Part shown: in pieces, positions 6,243 through 15,336 of the stretch | How positions within the stretch are numbered: position 1 is the first letter of the stretch | Layout of the letters: every line of letters starts with the position of its first letter | Source: Desulfatitalea sp. UBA4791 | GTDB taxonomy: Bacteria > Desulfobacterota > Desulfobacteria > Desulfobacterales > Desulfosarcinaceae | Assembly: GCA_002402905.1 (NCBI GenBank) | Contig: DHGT01000118.1 | Span: forward strand, 12,328 to 35,163 | Direction: 5' to 3' | Length of the DNA stretch: 22,836 nt | Notes under the pieces: generated by a model | What the model was told of the DNA's origin: nothing | Seen by the model: the letters and a program-made list of their open reading frames with translations, nothing else | Database searches by the model: none | Program-made: the position numbers and the translations under genes

Positions 6243-8138
6243 CTAGACCGGCATATCGGCATGGGAGAGCGCCTCCGAGGGATTCTCTGCCAAGGCATCC
6301 AGGAAAATATCGACGATGCGAGGATCGAATTGGGTGCCGGCATTGTGCCGCAACTCTTTGACGATCTGCCGACCGGTCAACGGCGGGCGGTAGGGTCTTT
6401 CCGACATCATGGCGGTAACTGCGTCCGCAATGGCCAAAATGCGCGCTCCCAGCGGGATCTCTTCGCCCTTCAGTCCATTCGGATACCCGGAACCGTCATA
6501 GCGTTCCTGGTGGTGGAGCAGAATGTCGCGTTCGTCGCGGAAAAATTCGAACAGGCCGGTCACTTCGGCCAGCATGGTGGCATGGTTTTCGATGCAGGCC
6601 CACTCCTCAGCGTTCAACGGGCCATTCTTTCCGATCACCGATTCGGGAAGCAGGATCTTCAACCGGTCGTGTAACATGGCGGCCCGCTTGATTGTTTCGA
6701 TCATCGCGCCGGAGAGCTGCAGGCGCCCGCCCATCCAATCGATCTGGGCCAGGGACTGGTGATTATGCGCCTTGAATCGGCCGGCCCCCAGTTGATCGAG
6801 AAGCAATGCGAGGGCATTCAAAGAGGCCTTTTTGCTCTTTTCCAGAATAGCGGTCATCCGCTCGCGGAAGAAGGCCATGTCCACATCCTGCTTTTCGCCC
6901 TGAAGCATATCCCCCGGCGTTTCCATGTAGACGATCAGGCGGTTGCGGCCTTCCGCCTTGGCGCGGTAGAGCGCCTTGTCGGCCAGGGCCAGCATGCTGC
7001 GGATATCCGGAGGCTGGTGAAGCCTGAGGGATACGCAGCCGACGCTGATCGTGGTGTGGATTTCGTTTTCCCCGTCCCTGAAAAGATAGGCTTCGGACGC
7101 ACTGCGCAGTTTCTCACCGGTGTTGCGGGCCCCCTCGATATCCGTGTTGGGCAACAAAACCAGAAATTCTTCTCCACCGTAGCGGAAACAAAGATCGCTC
7201 TCACGGACCTTCGCTTTCATGAGTCCTGCAAATTGCTTGAGCACGGCATCTCCGAAAATATGGCCGTAGGCATCGTTGATCTGCTTGAAAAAATCCATGT
7301 CGATGAGCAGGCAGGAAAGATCGTTGTCATACCTCCGGGCACGTGAGAATTCTCTTTCCAACGATTCGTTCATATAGCGCCGGTTGAAGAGCCCGGTTAA
7401 ATCGTCACGCACCGACATTTCGGCCATTTTTTCCATGGCCTGATTTACTTCGGCTCTGAGCCGGTGTTTTTCCAGCGTATGGGCGATGACGCGCAGCAGG
7501 TTGGGCCGATCCAGGTGCGATTTGGGCAGGTAGTCATAGGCCCCGAGCTGAATGGCCTGGGCCGCGACCATCTCGTCTCCGTGCCCGGTGCTGAAGATCA
7601 CCGGTATATCGATGCGCATTCGTTCAAGGTCGGTGAGAAAGGCCAGGCCGTTTCCCCAAGGCAACAAATAATCCAGGATCATGAGATGGAAAGTGTTTTC
7701 GGCGAGTTTACTGAGCGCCTCCTCAAAGGTGCGCGCGCGACTGATATGAATCCTCTCCTCGCCGGCAAGCGCGGCGACGATACGTTCATAGTCCGAATCC
7801 AGATCTTCGATGATCAGCAAGTCGATGGGTCGATCGAACGAAACGATTTTGACGTCTGACCCGGCCGGCTCAACCTGGTCCGGCCGAATGGCCTGGATCT
7901 TCTGAACGATCTTGGCAATGCGGTGACCGGCCGCCTTGATTTTGTCCAGGTGGGAGTCCATTTTGACGGGATCATCGCGATCAAAGGCAAACAGGTCGAT
8001 ATAGCCCATGAGCTCTACCAGGGGCTGGTTGAGTTCATGAGCGGTTGCGCCGGCCATCTGCAAAAGGATTTTAAGGCGCTCCCCTTCGATCACGGCTTGG
8101 TCCTGTCCCGAAATTGGGTTAGGTTTGTCGGTCCCCAT
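6243..8138 (-). CDS. HisKA-REC-GGEEF-HD-GYP signalling protein
   Basis: This 631-residue protein combines c-di-GMP synthesis and breakdown modules. Residues about 20-85 resemble a histidine-kinase dimerisation helix pair with an H-box (ATAHELNQPL, H34), but no kinase ATPase domain follows. A receiver domain is at about 104-225 (phospho-acceptor D156 in LDY, K206). A GGDEF domain is at about 240-405 with an intact GGEEF (321-325) and a product-inhibition RxxD site (R312-D315) five residues before it. The last part, about 450-620, is HD-GYP-like: HD at 490-491, HH at 542-543 and DGSGYP at 548-553. The first motif is HDRLK instead of HDxGK. There is no membrane segment. It stands alone, so its kinase partner is unknown. 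Domain calls are secure; net enzymatic direction is not. Confidence 0.88.
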   Translation of the reverse strand: MGTDKPNPISGQDQAVIEGERLKILLQMAGATAHELNQPLVELMGYIDLFAFDRDDPVKMDSHLDKIKAAGHRIAKIVQKIQAIRPDQVEPAGSDVKIVSFDRPIDLLIIEDLDSDYERIVAALAGEERIHISRARTFEEALSKLAENTFHLMILDYLLPWGNGLAFLTDLERMRIDIPVIFSTGHGDEMVAAQAIQLGAYDYLPKSHLDRPNLLRVIAHTLEKHRLRAEVNQAMEKMAEMSVRDDLTGLFNRRYMNESLEREFSRARRYDNDLSCLLIDMDFFKQINDAYGHIFGDAVLKQFAGLMKAKVRESDLCFRYGGEEFLVLLPNTDIEGARNTGEKLRSASEAYLFRDGENEIHTTISVGCVSLRLHQPPDIRSMLALADKALYRAKAEGRNRLIVYMETPGDMLQGEKQDVDMAFFRERMTAILEKSKKASLNALALLLDQLGAGRFKAHNHQSLAQIDWMGGRLQLSGAMIETIKRAAMLHDRLKILLPESVIGKNGPLNAEEWACIENHATMLAEVTGLFEFFRDERDILLHHQERYDGSGYPNGLKGEEIPLGARILAIADAVTAMMSERPYRPPLTGRQIVKELRHNAGTQFDPRIVDIFLDALAENPSEALSHADMPV

Positions 8139-8181
8139 AATCGATCCTGCGGGTTAAGATGAGATATGGGTTTAAAATCAT

Positions 8182-8225
8182 AAATAAAACCGCCGACTAG
8201 GCTTCGTGAAGCCTACGAACGGCGG
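8182..8225 (-). terminator. Strong terminator overlapping the cysteine desulfurase stop
   Basis: On the minus strand CCGCCG and CGGCGG form the outer stem and AGGCTTC/GAAGCCT the inner stem, followed at once by TTTTATTT. The stop codon of the desulfurase lies inside the hairpin. This closes the formate dehydrogenase/desulfurase transcription unit. Confidence 0.8.
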
Positions 8226-9339
8226 TGGTTACGACCGACACGGCGCGGTCGATCTGCTCGGCCGTCGTCATGCGGCCCACCGAAAACCGCAGGGTGCCTT
8301 TGGCCCAATCCACGGGCAGGTGCATGGCCTCGAGGACGTGGGAAATGGACACCGTATCGGCGTGACAGGCGGCGCCGGCCGAGGCGGCCACATCCAGACC
8401 GATCTCCTCGAGAATGCGGTTGGCCTCCAGATTGTGAAAAGCCAGGCTGAGCGTGTTGGGCAGCCGCCGTTCGGAATGGCCGTTGAGGCGCACGCCGGTC
8501 AGGCCGTCGGCGATGCCACGATGCAGGCGGTCGCGCATGGCCTGCAGGTGCGCCATGCCGGCGGGAAGATCACGCCCCGCAATCTCGCACGCTTTGCCCA
8601 AGGCCACGATGAACGGCACATTTTCCGTGCCGGCGCGCCAGCCGCGCTCCTGGCCGGCACCGTGGCAGAATTTTTCGGGCTGCAGCCCCCGGCGCACATA
8701 CAACGCACCGATGCCCTTGGGCGCGTATAGCTTGTGACCGGCCACCGAAAGCAGGTCCACGCCCAAGGCTTGCACGTCGACCGGTATCTTGCCCAGGGAC
8801 TGGGCCGCATCGGTGTGCACGGGTATGCCATGGCGTCGGGCGATGGCGGCAATCTCGGCGATGGGCTGCACGGTGCCCACCTCGTTATTGGCATGCATGA
8901 CGGTCACGAGGATCGTGTCCGGCCGCAGCGCCCTCTCCACTTCCCCGGGATCCACCATCCCCTGGTCGTCCACGGAAACGCAAGTGGTCTCGAATCCCTC
9001 GGCCGCCAGGTATCGGCAAACCTCCAGCACCGCCGGATGCTCGAAGGCGCTGGTGACGATATGCCGCCCTTGGGACTTCATCGACCGGGCGATACCTTTG
9101 ATGGCATGGTTGTTTGATTCGGTGCCCCCCGAGGTAAAAAAAAGCTCCTCCGACCGGCAGTTGAGCAGCCCGGCCACCTGCCGCCGGGCACCCTCCACGG
9201 CCTGCTTGGGCTTGATGCCGTACCAGTGCGAGCTGGAGGGGTTACCGAAGTCGCTCTCCAAAAAAGGGCGCATGGCCGCGATCACTTCCGGATCGAGGGG
9301 TGTGGTGCCGTTGTAATCCAAATAGATGGGTTCAACCAT
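8197..9339 (-). CDS. nifS: Cysteine desulfurase (NifS/IscS class V aminotransferase)
   Basis: This 380-residue PLP enzyme removes sulfur from cysteine (or selenium from selenocysteine) as an enzyme-bound persulfide. N-terminal YLDYNGTTP (6-14), GGTESNN (71-77), HTDAAQS (175-181), the PLP lysine K203 in AGHKLYAPKG, RAGTENV (235-241) and the catalytic cysteine C325 in SAGAACHADT are all present. The length is usual for the family. AAGGAG lies upstream of the ATG. It follows the selenocysteine formate dehydrogenase gene by 266 bases. No iscU or fdhD is adjacent. In E. coli IscS passes sulfur to FdhD for formate dehydrogenase activation, and NifS-like enzymes can supply selenium for selenophosphate. 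Such a dedicated role is plausible here but inferred from position. Confidence 0.92.
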   Translation of the reverse strand: MVEPIYLDYNGTTPLDPEVIAAMRPFLESDFGNPSSSHWYGIKPKQAVEGARRQVAGLLNCRSEELFFTSGGTESNNHAIKGIARSMKSQGRHIVTSAFEHPAVLEVCRYLAAEGFETTCVSVDDQGMVDPGEVERALRPDTILVTVMHANNEVGTVQPIAEIAAIARRHGIPVHTDAAQSLGKIPVDVQALGVDLLSVAGHKLYAPKGIGALYVRRGLQPEKFCHGAGQERGWRAGTENVPFIVALGKACEIAGRDLPAGMAHLQAMRDRLHRGIADGLTGVRLNGHSERRLPNTLSLAFHNLEANRILEEIGLDVAASAGAACHADTVSISHVLEAMHLPVDWAKGTLRFSVGRMTTAEQIDRAVSVVTTAVRRLHEA

Positions 9340-9498
9340 GGAATGGGCACTCCTTGCGATCGTAAGCGCGCCTGGTTGTATCGGGCGCTCTTTCTGCGTT
9401 GCAGGGGAATGTAACAGAATTCATGCACAAATGGTACAAGCTGTCTCAAAAAAATCGATTGGCCCAAGCTGATTCAGGAAGAAATTGGAAAGGATGTG

Positions 9499-9530
9499 CC
9501 GGCCGATAGGACGCGGATCCTGTCGGCCGG
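9499..9530 (-). other. Intergenic hairpin between fdhA and the desulfurase gene
   Basis: An 8-base perfect arm pair CCGGCCGA/TCGGCCGG with an inner AGGA/TCCT stem forms a strong hairpin 76 bases after the fdhA stop. No T-run follows on the minus strand, so it may be an mRNA-stabilising or processing structure rather than a terminator. The rest of 9340-9605 shows no gene. Confidence 0.5.
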
Positions 9531-9605
9531 TGCTTGGGTGTGCTGCCAGACATGAATGACCTGACGGCGATGGCGTGCGAGCCGCCGCGACTGCTATCCG
9601 TCGGG

Positions 9606-12398
9606 TCAAACGCGGGCCATGGATGCCGGGTCGGTCAGCTTTTCGATGCGCACCGCGCAGGCCTTGTACTCGGCCGTCATGGTGATCTCGTCGAAGGCGG
9701 CATTGGTGAGCCAATTGGCATTGGCCTCCCTGAAATGAAAGGCCATCCACACCATGCCCTTAGGCACCATATCGGTCACGTTGGCCTTGACCTTGATTTC
9801 TCCACGCCGCGAGGCGACGCGAATCATTTCGCCGTGGGCGATGTTCAGGGCCCGGGCGTCCGCCGGCGAAATATCGGCCGTCTCCTCGCCCAGGATATCA
9901 TTGAGCCCTTCGCAGCGGCCGGTCTGGGTGCGGGTGTGGTAGTGGGTCAACCGCCTCCCGGTGCTGAGCACCAGCGGATAGGTGTCGTCGGGCACCTCGG
10001 CCGGCGGCGTCCATTCGGCCGGTGTAAAGATTCCCAGGCCACAGGTGAAGTGGCCGTCTCTGTGCAGAAAACAGGTGCCCGGATGATTTTCGTCCGGGCA
10101 GGGCCACTGCAGTCCGTCGCCCTCGAGTCGATGGTACTTGATGCCGCACAGCTGGGGCGCCAGCACCGACACCTCGTTGTCCCAGATCTCCCGGGCGCTG
10201 TTGGCGGTCCACTCGTGCCCGAAACGCTTGGCGATCTGTTGGAAAATCCACCAGTTGGGTTTGGCCTCGCCCGGCGCCGGACTGGCCGTGCGGACCCGGC
10301 TGACCCGCCGCTCGCTGTTGGTGAAGGTGCCGTCGTTTTCGCTCCAGGCGGCTGCCGGCAATATCACGTGGGCAAAACGGGTGGTCTCGTTTAAAAAAAT
10401 GTCCTGCACCACCAGGAACTCGGCCGAGGCCAGTTCGTGCTCCACCTTGTGGATGTCCGGCTCGGTATTGGCCAGGTTCTCACCGAAGATGTAGAAGGCG
10501 CGAACCTGGCCGCTGACCAGGCCTTCCATCATCTGGGGGATCATCAATCCGTTGTGGGCCGGCAATCCATCCACGCCCCAGGCCCTTTCGAACTTGGACC
10601 GCAAGGCCAGGTCGCCGACCTTCTGATAGCCGGGAAACACATTGGGCAGGGCCCCCATGTCACAGGCGCCCTGCACGTTGTTTTGCCCGCGCAGGGGGTT
10701 GACCCCGCCGCACTCGACCCCCATGTTGCCCAGCAGCATTTGCAGGTTGGCCGTGCTCATCACGTTGCGGGTGCCGCAGGTGTGTTCGGTGATCCCCAAA
10801 GTATAGCACAACATCATGGGGTGGACCGACGAGATGCGCCGGGCCACATCCCGGATCATGACGGCCGAGATGCCGCAGATGTCGGCCGCATATTCGGGAG
10901 TATAACGCATCACCGTGGCGGCCAGCTTATCGAAATCCACGGTGCAGGAATCGACGAATTTCTTGTCGTACCAGCCTTCTGCGATGAGCACGTGCATCAC
11001 GGCATTGAGAAAGGCGATATCGCTGCCCACCCGGATGGGGACGTGCAGCTCAGCGAAATCGGCCAGCTTGTGCCGCCGGGGATCCACCACGATCAGCCTG
11101 GCCCCTTTCAATACGGCATTCTTGACAAAAGTCGAAGCCACGGGATGGGCCTCGGTCATGTTGGAACCGATCACCAGGAACATCTTGGCCCGCGCAAATT
11201 CGTTGAACGAGTTGGTCATGGCCCCTGAACCGAACGTGGTCGCCAGCCCGGCGACCGTCGGGGCATGTCAAGTACGGGCACAATGGTCGATATTGTTGGT
11301 CTTGAACACCGACCGGAAAAGTTTCTGCATCTGGTAGGAGTCTTCGTTGATGCTGCGCGCGCAGCTCACGCCGGCCACCGCATCCGGCCCGCTGGCGGCG
11401 ATGATTTCCTTGAATCTGGAAGCCACCAGATCCAAGGCTTCGTCCCAGGAAGCCTCACGAAAATCACCCCCCTCCCGGATCAGCGGCGTCCTGAGCCGAT
11501 CCTCGGAATAGATGAAGTCGTAGGCGAAGCACCCCTTGACGCACAGGCGCCCCTGGTTGGGCTCGGCTCCCTCCACCCCGGTCACCTTGGCGATGCGTCC
11601 GTCCTGGACGTGCAGCAACTGCTGGCACCCGACGCCGCAGTAAGGGCAGGTGGTGCGCACCGTGGTGGTCTCCCACGGCCGCCAACGGTAACGCGCCTTT
11701 TTCTCCACCAGGGCGCCCACCGGGCACGCCTGAATGCATTCACCGCAAAAGACGCATTCCGAATCGGCCAGGGGGCGGTCGCCGGCGGCGACGATCTTGC
11801 TTAGGGCGCCCCGGTAGCCGAAGCTGATGGCCCGGTTGACCTGGACCTCGTTACAGGCCTGCACGCAGCGTCCGCACAGGATGCAACGCGAAAAATCCCT
11901 GACGATCAACGGATTGGCCAACTCCTGGGGGTAGGGACCCTCATGGGATTGAAAGCGTCCCACCTTGACCTGATAGCGGAACGCCAGGTCCTGCAATTTG
12001 CAGTCTCCCCACACCGGGCAAAGCTCGCCGGAACCGTCGCTGTCCTGGACGCCCAGCTGAAACCCGGTCCAATCCCCATCGCCGCCGTTGAGGGCGGCAC
12101 AGTTGTGATTGCCCGAAGAGAGCATCAATTCCAGAATCAGGCGCCGCGCCTCGATCACGCGCGGTGATTCGGTCTGTACCGCCATACCGGGCGCCGCAGG
12201 TGTGCTGCAGGCCGTGGGCAGTGTACGGGCGCCTGCCACCTCGACCACGCAGATGCGGCAGGCCCCGGTGGGCGTGGTTCCCTTCAGATGGCACAGGGTT
12301 GGAATCCAGATGCCCGCCGCCTCGGCCGCCTCGAGAATGGTCTGGCCCGGGGAAAAGAGAACCTCGTGTCCGTTTATCATCATCTTCTGCTGCGTCAT
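9606..12398 (-). CDS. fdhA: Selenocysteine formate dehydrogenase, NuoG-like catalytic subunit
   Basis: The gene reads through an in-frame TGA at 11268-11270, giving 930 residues with selenocysteine at 377 (HCART-U-HAPTVAGLATTFGSGAMTN). It oxidises formate to CO2, or the reverse, at a Mo/W bis-MGD centre in the cytoplasm. N-terminal [2Fe-2S] cysteines are C36, C47, C50 and C64; a NuoG-like His/Cys cluster follows (H98, C100, C127, C133). Two ferredoxin-type [4Fe-4S] motifs are at 172-182 and 215-225, and the catalytic-domain [4Fe-4S] set is C251, C254, C258 and C286. The C-terminal dinucleotide-binding domain is intact. There is no Tat signal. AAGGA precedes the ATG. It lies 67 bases after a second molybdoenzyme gene. 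NuoE/NuoF-like or hydrogenase partners normally linked to this architecture are absent from the window, so the electron acceptor is unknown. Confidence 0.93.
11238..11270 (-). promoter_or_regulatory. UGA selenocysteine codon with bacterial SECIS hairpin
   Basis: The TGA (11270-11268, minus strand) is followed 11 bases later by a perfect 7-base stem, GGTCGCC (11256-11250) and GGCGACC (11244-11238), around a five-base GGGCT loop. Placement and the G-rich loop match the SelB-binding SECIS of bacterial formate dehydrogenase mRNAs. The downstream frame stays open for over 530 codons and continues the conserved active-site sequence. Confidence 0.9.
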
Positions 12399-12465
12399 GA
12401 TGATCCTTTCTGCTCGTCCACCTCACAGCCGGACGGGCGGTTGCAACACACCAGGGCGTTATCGG

Positions 12466-14577
12466 TCAGATGGCTCTGGCCAGCGCCACGTTCTCTTCCT
12501 GCACCTTGCGCACGCTGACGAAATGCTCCTGCAAAGCGACGGCCCCGCCGGCCGGGTCCCACAGATCCAGCCCGCCCTGCATAAATTTATTGTCCGCCAA
12601 CCCCTTCCCCTTGGCACGGCTCTCCACCGGCAGGGTATGGCCGAACCCATGCAGGAGAAAAACGGCTTCGGGATGGATCGCATCGGTCACCTTGGCCACG
12701 ATCGTGTCCGAATAGCCGTTCCGGGACAGCGCCACCCGTTCTCCATCCTTGATACCCAACTGCCTGGCGGCATCGGTGTTGATCCAGAGCACGTTTTCCG
12801 GCACCTGCTCGGACAGCAACGGATTGTTCACCGTATGTCCCTGGGTGTGCATGGCGCACCGGCCGAAGGTCAGGCGGAACATGCCTTGGGGCGGGCGCTC
12901 GACCGGCGTGTAGGGCATCAGCGAAGCGATGCCGTTGCTTTCCAATTTTTCCGAGACCATCTCGATTTTGCCGCTGGGCGTCTTGAACTTGAGATTGTCC
13001 CGGTCCCGGTAGACCGGTGCATCGCACAGCGGCACCAGACCCGTGGCCTCGAAATCCTCGATCGTCACGCCGGTCCCTTCAAGTTGGAACCGCCAGATGT
13101 CGTTCACATTACCATAGTCGAGCTGCGGCAAACCCAGGCGCCGGGCCAGGCCGCCCACGATCTGCCAGTCGGCGCGCGTGTCGTAACAAGGCTCCACCGC
13201 CCGCTGACGCCTGAAAAAGTAGGGCCGGAGCGTATTTTTACAGGCCAGAACGCACTCGCGTTCCAGGTAGGTCGACAGGGGCAGAACCACGTCGCTGTAC
13301 CAGGCCGTGTCCGACCAGCTGAAGGTCACCGACACCAACAGATCCAGGCGATCGAAAATCCGTTTCAGGTGGTCGGGATCCGGGAATCCCATGAGCGGGT
13401 CGTGCCGATAGGCGATATAGGCCTTGACCGGATAGGGGTCTTCGGTCTCCATGGCTTTGAACATCAGATGGGCCATTCCCGGCCCCTTGTCGAAGTGCGG
13501 ATACCGCCAGCCGACGCCGTCGGCCCGTTTCTCTTCGGGGGCCGGATAGAGATCCATGAATTTCTTCAGCCCCTTGCGGCCCACGTCCTTCGGGGTGTTG
13601 GTCAGCGGCAATCCACCCTGGGTACCGTAGGCTCCCAGCAGGGCGTTGATGATATAGATGGACCGGCACACGTAGAACGAATGGCGATACCGCGCCGTCA
13701 TCCAGCCCGGGTGCCAGATCACCGCCGGCGCGGCGGCGGCCAGGCGATGGGCAAACTCTCTCAACCGGCGCGCCTCCACACCGGTCTCGGTTTCGGACCA
13801 CTCCGGAGTGTATGGCTCGATAAACGACTTGAGCGCGTCCATGCCCTCGACATATCGTGCCGCATACTGGGCGTCGTATAAACGATCCTTGAGCAGCACA
13901 TGGATGACCGCCAGATTGAAGGCATAATCGCTTCCCGGCCGCACCATGAAAAAATCATGCGCCTTGGTCGACGAAATATTGGCCCGGATATCGATCACGC
14001 TCAGTCGGCAGCCCTTGTCCAGGGACTTCATGAGGGTGTTGACCTCCTGGACATCCACCGCTTCGAAGATATTGCGCGTCTGCAGCACCACATGGCGTGC
14101 GTGGGCATAATCATACACCACATCCTTGCGGCCCAGCCCGGTCAGGGACAAATTGGCATGCTGGACGTTGCGCGCACAGGAACCGTCGTGGTTGCAGTAG
14201 TTGGGGGACCCTATGCCGCGCAGCAGTGCGCGGTGCATGTCCCGAAAGGGACCGCCGCGATCGGTCATGGCCACGGTACGCTCACCGTGTTCGGCGATCA
14301 CCGACTTGAGCCGGTCGCAGGTGTAATCCAGTGCCTCGTCCCAACTGACCCGGCGCCAGCGGCCCTCACCTCTCGCCCCCTCCCTGATCAGGGGGGTTTG
14401 GGGCCGTTCGTTGTCCGCCACCAGGGCTTTTCCAGCACTGCCGCGGGGACAAAGGCCACCGGACATGGCCGACACGTGGGGGTTGCCTTGCAGCGATACG
14501 ATACGGCCGTTTTCCACCCGCGCCATGGCCGGGCAGCGCACCGTACACATACCGCAAATTGTATAAACAGTTTCCAT
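12466..14577 (-). CDS. Cytoplasmic molybdopterin oxidoreductase of the CISM/DMSO-reductase family
   Basis: This 703-residue protein has an N-terminal [4Fe-4S] site (C8-x2-C11-x3-C15-x27-C43, ending GGLCPRGSAG). The catalytic bis-MGD domains follow. The probable Mo/W ligand is C134 in CNHDGSCARN, a cysteine rather than selenocysteine. A dinucleotide-binding C-terminal domain covers about 566-703. No twin-arginine signal is present, so unlike most polysulfide or thiosulfate reductases it should stay in the cytoplasm. The ATG at 14577 is chosen because AAAGGAG lies just before it and the conserved CGMC begins at residue 8; a longer start at 14640 would overlap the FmdE gene. It sits 20 bases after fmdE and 67 bases before fdhA, clearly in one operon. 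The substrate is unknown; a formate-, aldehyde- or sulfur-related reaction cannot be decided from sequence. Confidence 0.85.
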   Translation of the reverse strand: METVYTICGMCTVRCPAMARVENGRIVSLQGNPHVSAMSGGLCPRGSAGKALVADNERPQTPLIREGARGEGRWRRVSWDEALDYTCDRLKSVIAEHGERTVAMTDRGGPFRDMHRALLRGIGSPNYCNHDGSCARNVQHANLSLTGLGRKDVVYDYAHARHVVLQTRNIFEAVDVQEVNTLMKSLDKGCRLSVIDIRANISSTKAHDFFMVRPGSDYAFNLAVIHVLLKDRLYDAQYAARYVEGMDALKSFIEPYTPEWSETETGVEARRLREFAHRLAAAAPAVIWHPGWMTARYRHSFYVCRSIYIINALLGAYGTQGGLPLTNTPKDVGRKGLKKFMDLYPAPEEKRADGVGWRYPHFDKGPGMAHLMFKAMETEDPYPVKAYIAYRHDPLMGFPDPDHLKRIFDRLDLLVSVTFSWSDTAWYSDVVLPLSTYLERECVLACKNTLRPYFFRRQRAVEPCYDTRADWQIVGGLARRLGLPQLDYGNVNDIWRFQLEGTGVTIEDFEATGLVPLCDAPVYRDRDNLKFKTPSGKIEMVSEKLESNGIASLMPYTPVERPPQGMFRLTFGRCAMHTQGHTVNNPLLSEQVPENVLWINTDAARQLGIKDGERVALSRNGYSDTIVAKVTDAIHPEAVFLLHGFGHTLPVESRAKGKGLADNKFMQGGLDLWDPAGGAVALQEHFVSVRKVQEENVALARAI

Positions 14578-14597
14578 TGTTGCTCCTTTGTTTGGCA

Positions 14598-15215
14598 TCA
14601 GACCGTCGTGTAAGGGGACAAACCCTGGCACGCCCGGCAAGCCGATCCGTGCTTCAGCGGATAGGACTCACCGCATTGCGGACAAATCCCCCTGGTACCA
14701 ACCGAATCTTTGACCATCAGCCGTGGTTGAACGCGGATGGTCTCCATTTGCAGAATTTTTTCACCGGCCTGTTGGATCTCCCGCAACAATGCGTCGCTAT
14801 CCTGCTCGGCCTTGGGTTTGCGTTTAAAAAACCAACTGTCGATCTGTTTCCATGCGGCCACTTTGTGGGTGTGGATAAACACGCGTATGCCGTTGCCGCT
14901 ATGTTTGTCATGCAAGGCCAGGGCAAACCGGCCCAGATCCATCACCTTGAGCCAGCCGTTCCCGGCGGTGCAGGGCGTCAGCATCTGAATGGCATCCGGC
15001 AGACAGTGGCCGGTTTCGGCGATGGCGTCGAACAGGCAGCCGGATGGCATGGCGCTGAGCGCCAGATCGACCATCTTGCCGCCGATGACGAGCCCAGGCG
15101 CAGGATATCCATGGAAAGCGGTGATTCGTTCCAGGAAGGCATCAAAGCCGTAAGTTGTACCCTTGACATCCCGGACCCAATCACCTGGGGGATGAATCTT
15201 CGCTGCGGTTCTCAT
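14598..15215 (-). CDS. FmdE-family protein with C-terminal zinc ribbon
   Basis: This 205-residue protein belongs to the FmdE family, first named from formylmethanofuran dehydrogenase operons and widespread in anaerobes near molybdenum/tungsten enzymes. The FmdE core shows FHGYPAPGLVIGG (34-46), the conserved GHC (69-71) in GHCLPDAIQMLTPC, C82 and GNGWLKVMDLGRFAL (85-99). The tail has a zinc ribbon C178-x2-C181-x11-C193-x2-C196. There is no signal peptide. It lies directly upstream of the cytoplasmic molybdoenzyme gene with a 20-base gap, so a role in cofactor handling or maturation of that enzyme is likely, but the biochemical role of bacterial FmdE proteins is not established. No strong Shine-Dalgarno is seen before the ATG; an AAGGAT lies about 13 bases upstream. 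Confidence 0.85.
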   Translation of the reverse strand: MRTAAKIHPPGDWVRDVKGTTYGFDAFLERITAFHGYPAPGLVIGGKMVDLALSAMPSGCLFDAIAETGHCLPDAIQMLTPCTAGNGWLKVMDLGRFALALHDKHSGNGIRVFIHTHKVAAWKQIDSWFFKRKPKAEQDSDALLREIQQAGEKILQMETIRVQPRLMVKDSVGTRGICPQCGESYPLKHGSACRACQGLSPYTTV

Positions 15216-15336
15216 AGGACGATACGTTATCCTTGGTTATTATTGGATATATGAATCTGTTGGCCGCTTCATACGAACGACATCCGCAGATAGCACACCG
15301 TCCTTCTTATGTCAATTTTGATATAAAACCGCCTGT

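Noticed and set aside
9421..9750. Minus-strand ORF between fdhA and the desulfurase gene
   Set aside because: It overlaps the fdhA C-terminus out of frame and crosses the intergenic hairpin; no motif.
9606..12398. Two separate genes ending or starting around 11219-11268
   Set aside because: The TGA is in frame between conserved active-site sequence and is followed by a SECIS hairpin, so one selenoprotein gene is the better reading.
12109..13881. 590-codon plus-strand open frame
   Set aside because: It is antisense to the molybdoenzyme and FdhA genes, has low-complexity GC-driven composition and no motif.
14578..14640. Longer start of the cytoplasmic molybdoenzyme
   Set aside because: It would overlap the FmdE gene and lacks the ribosome site seen before 14577.
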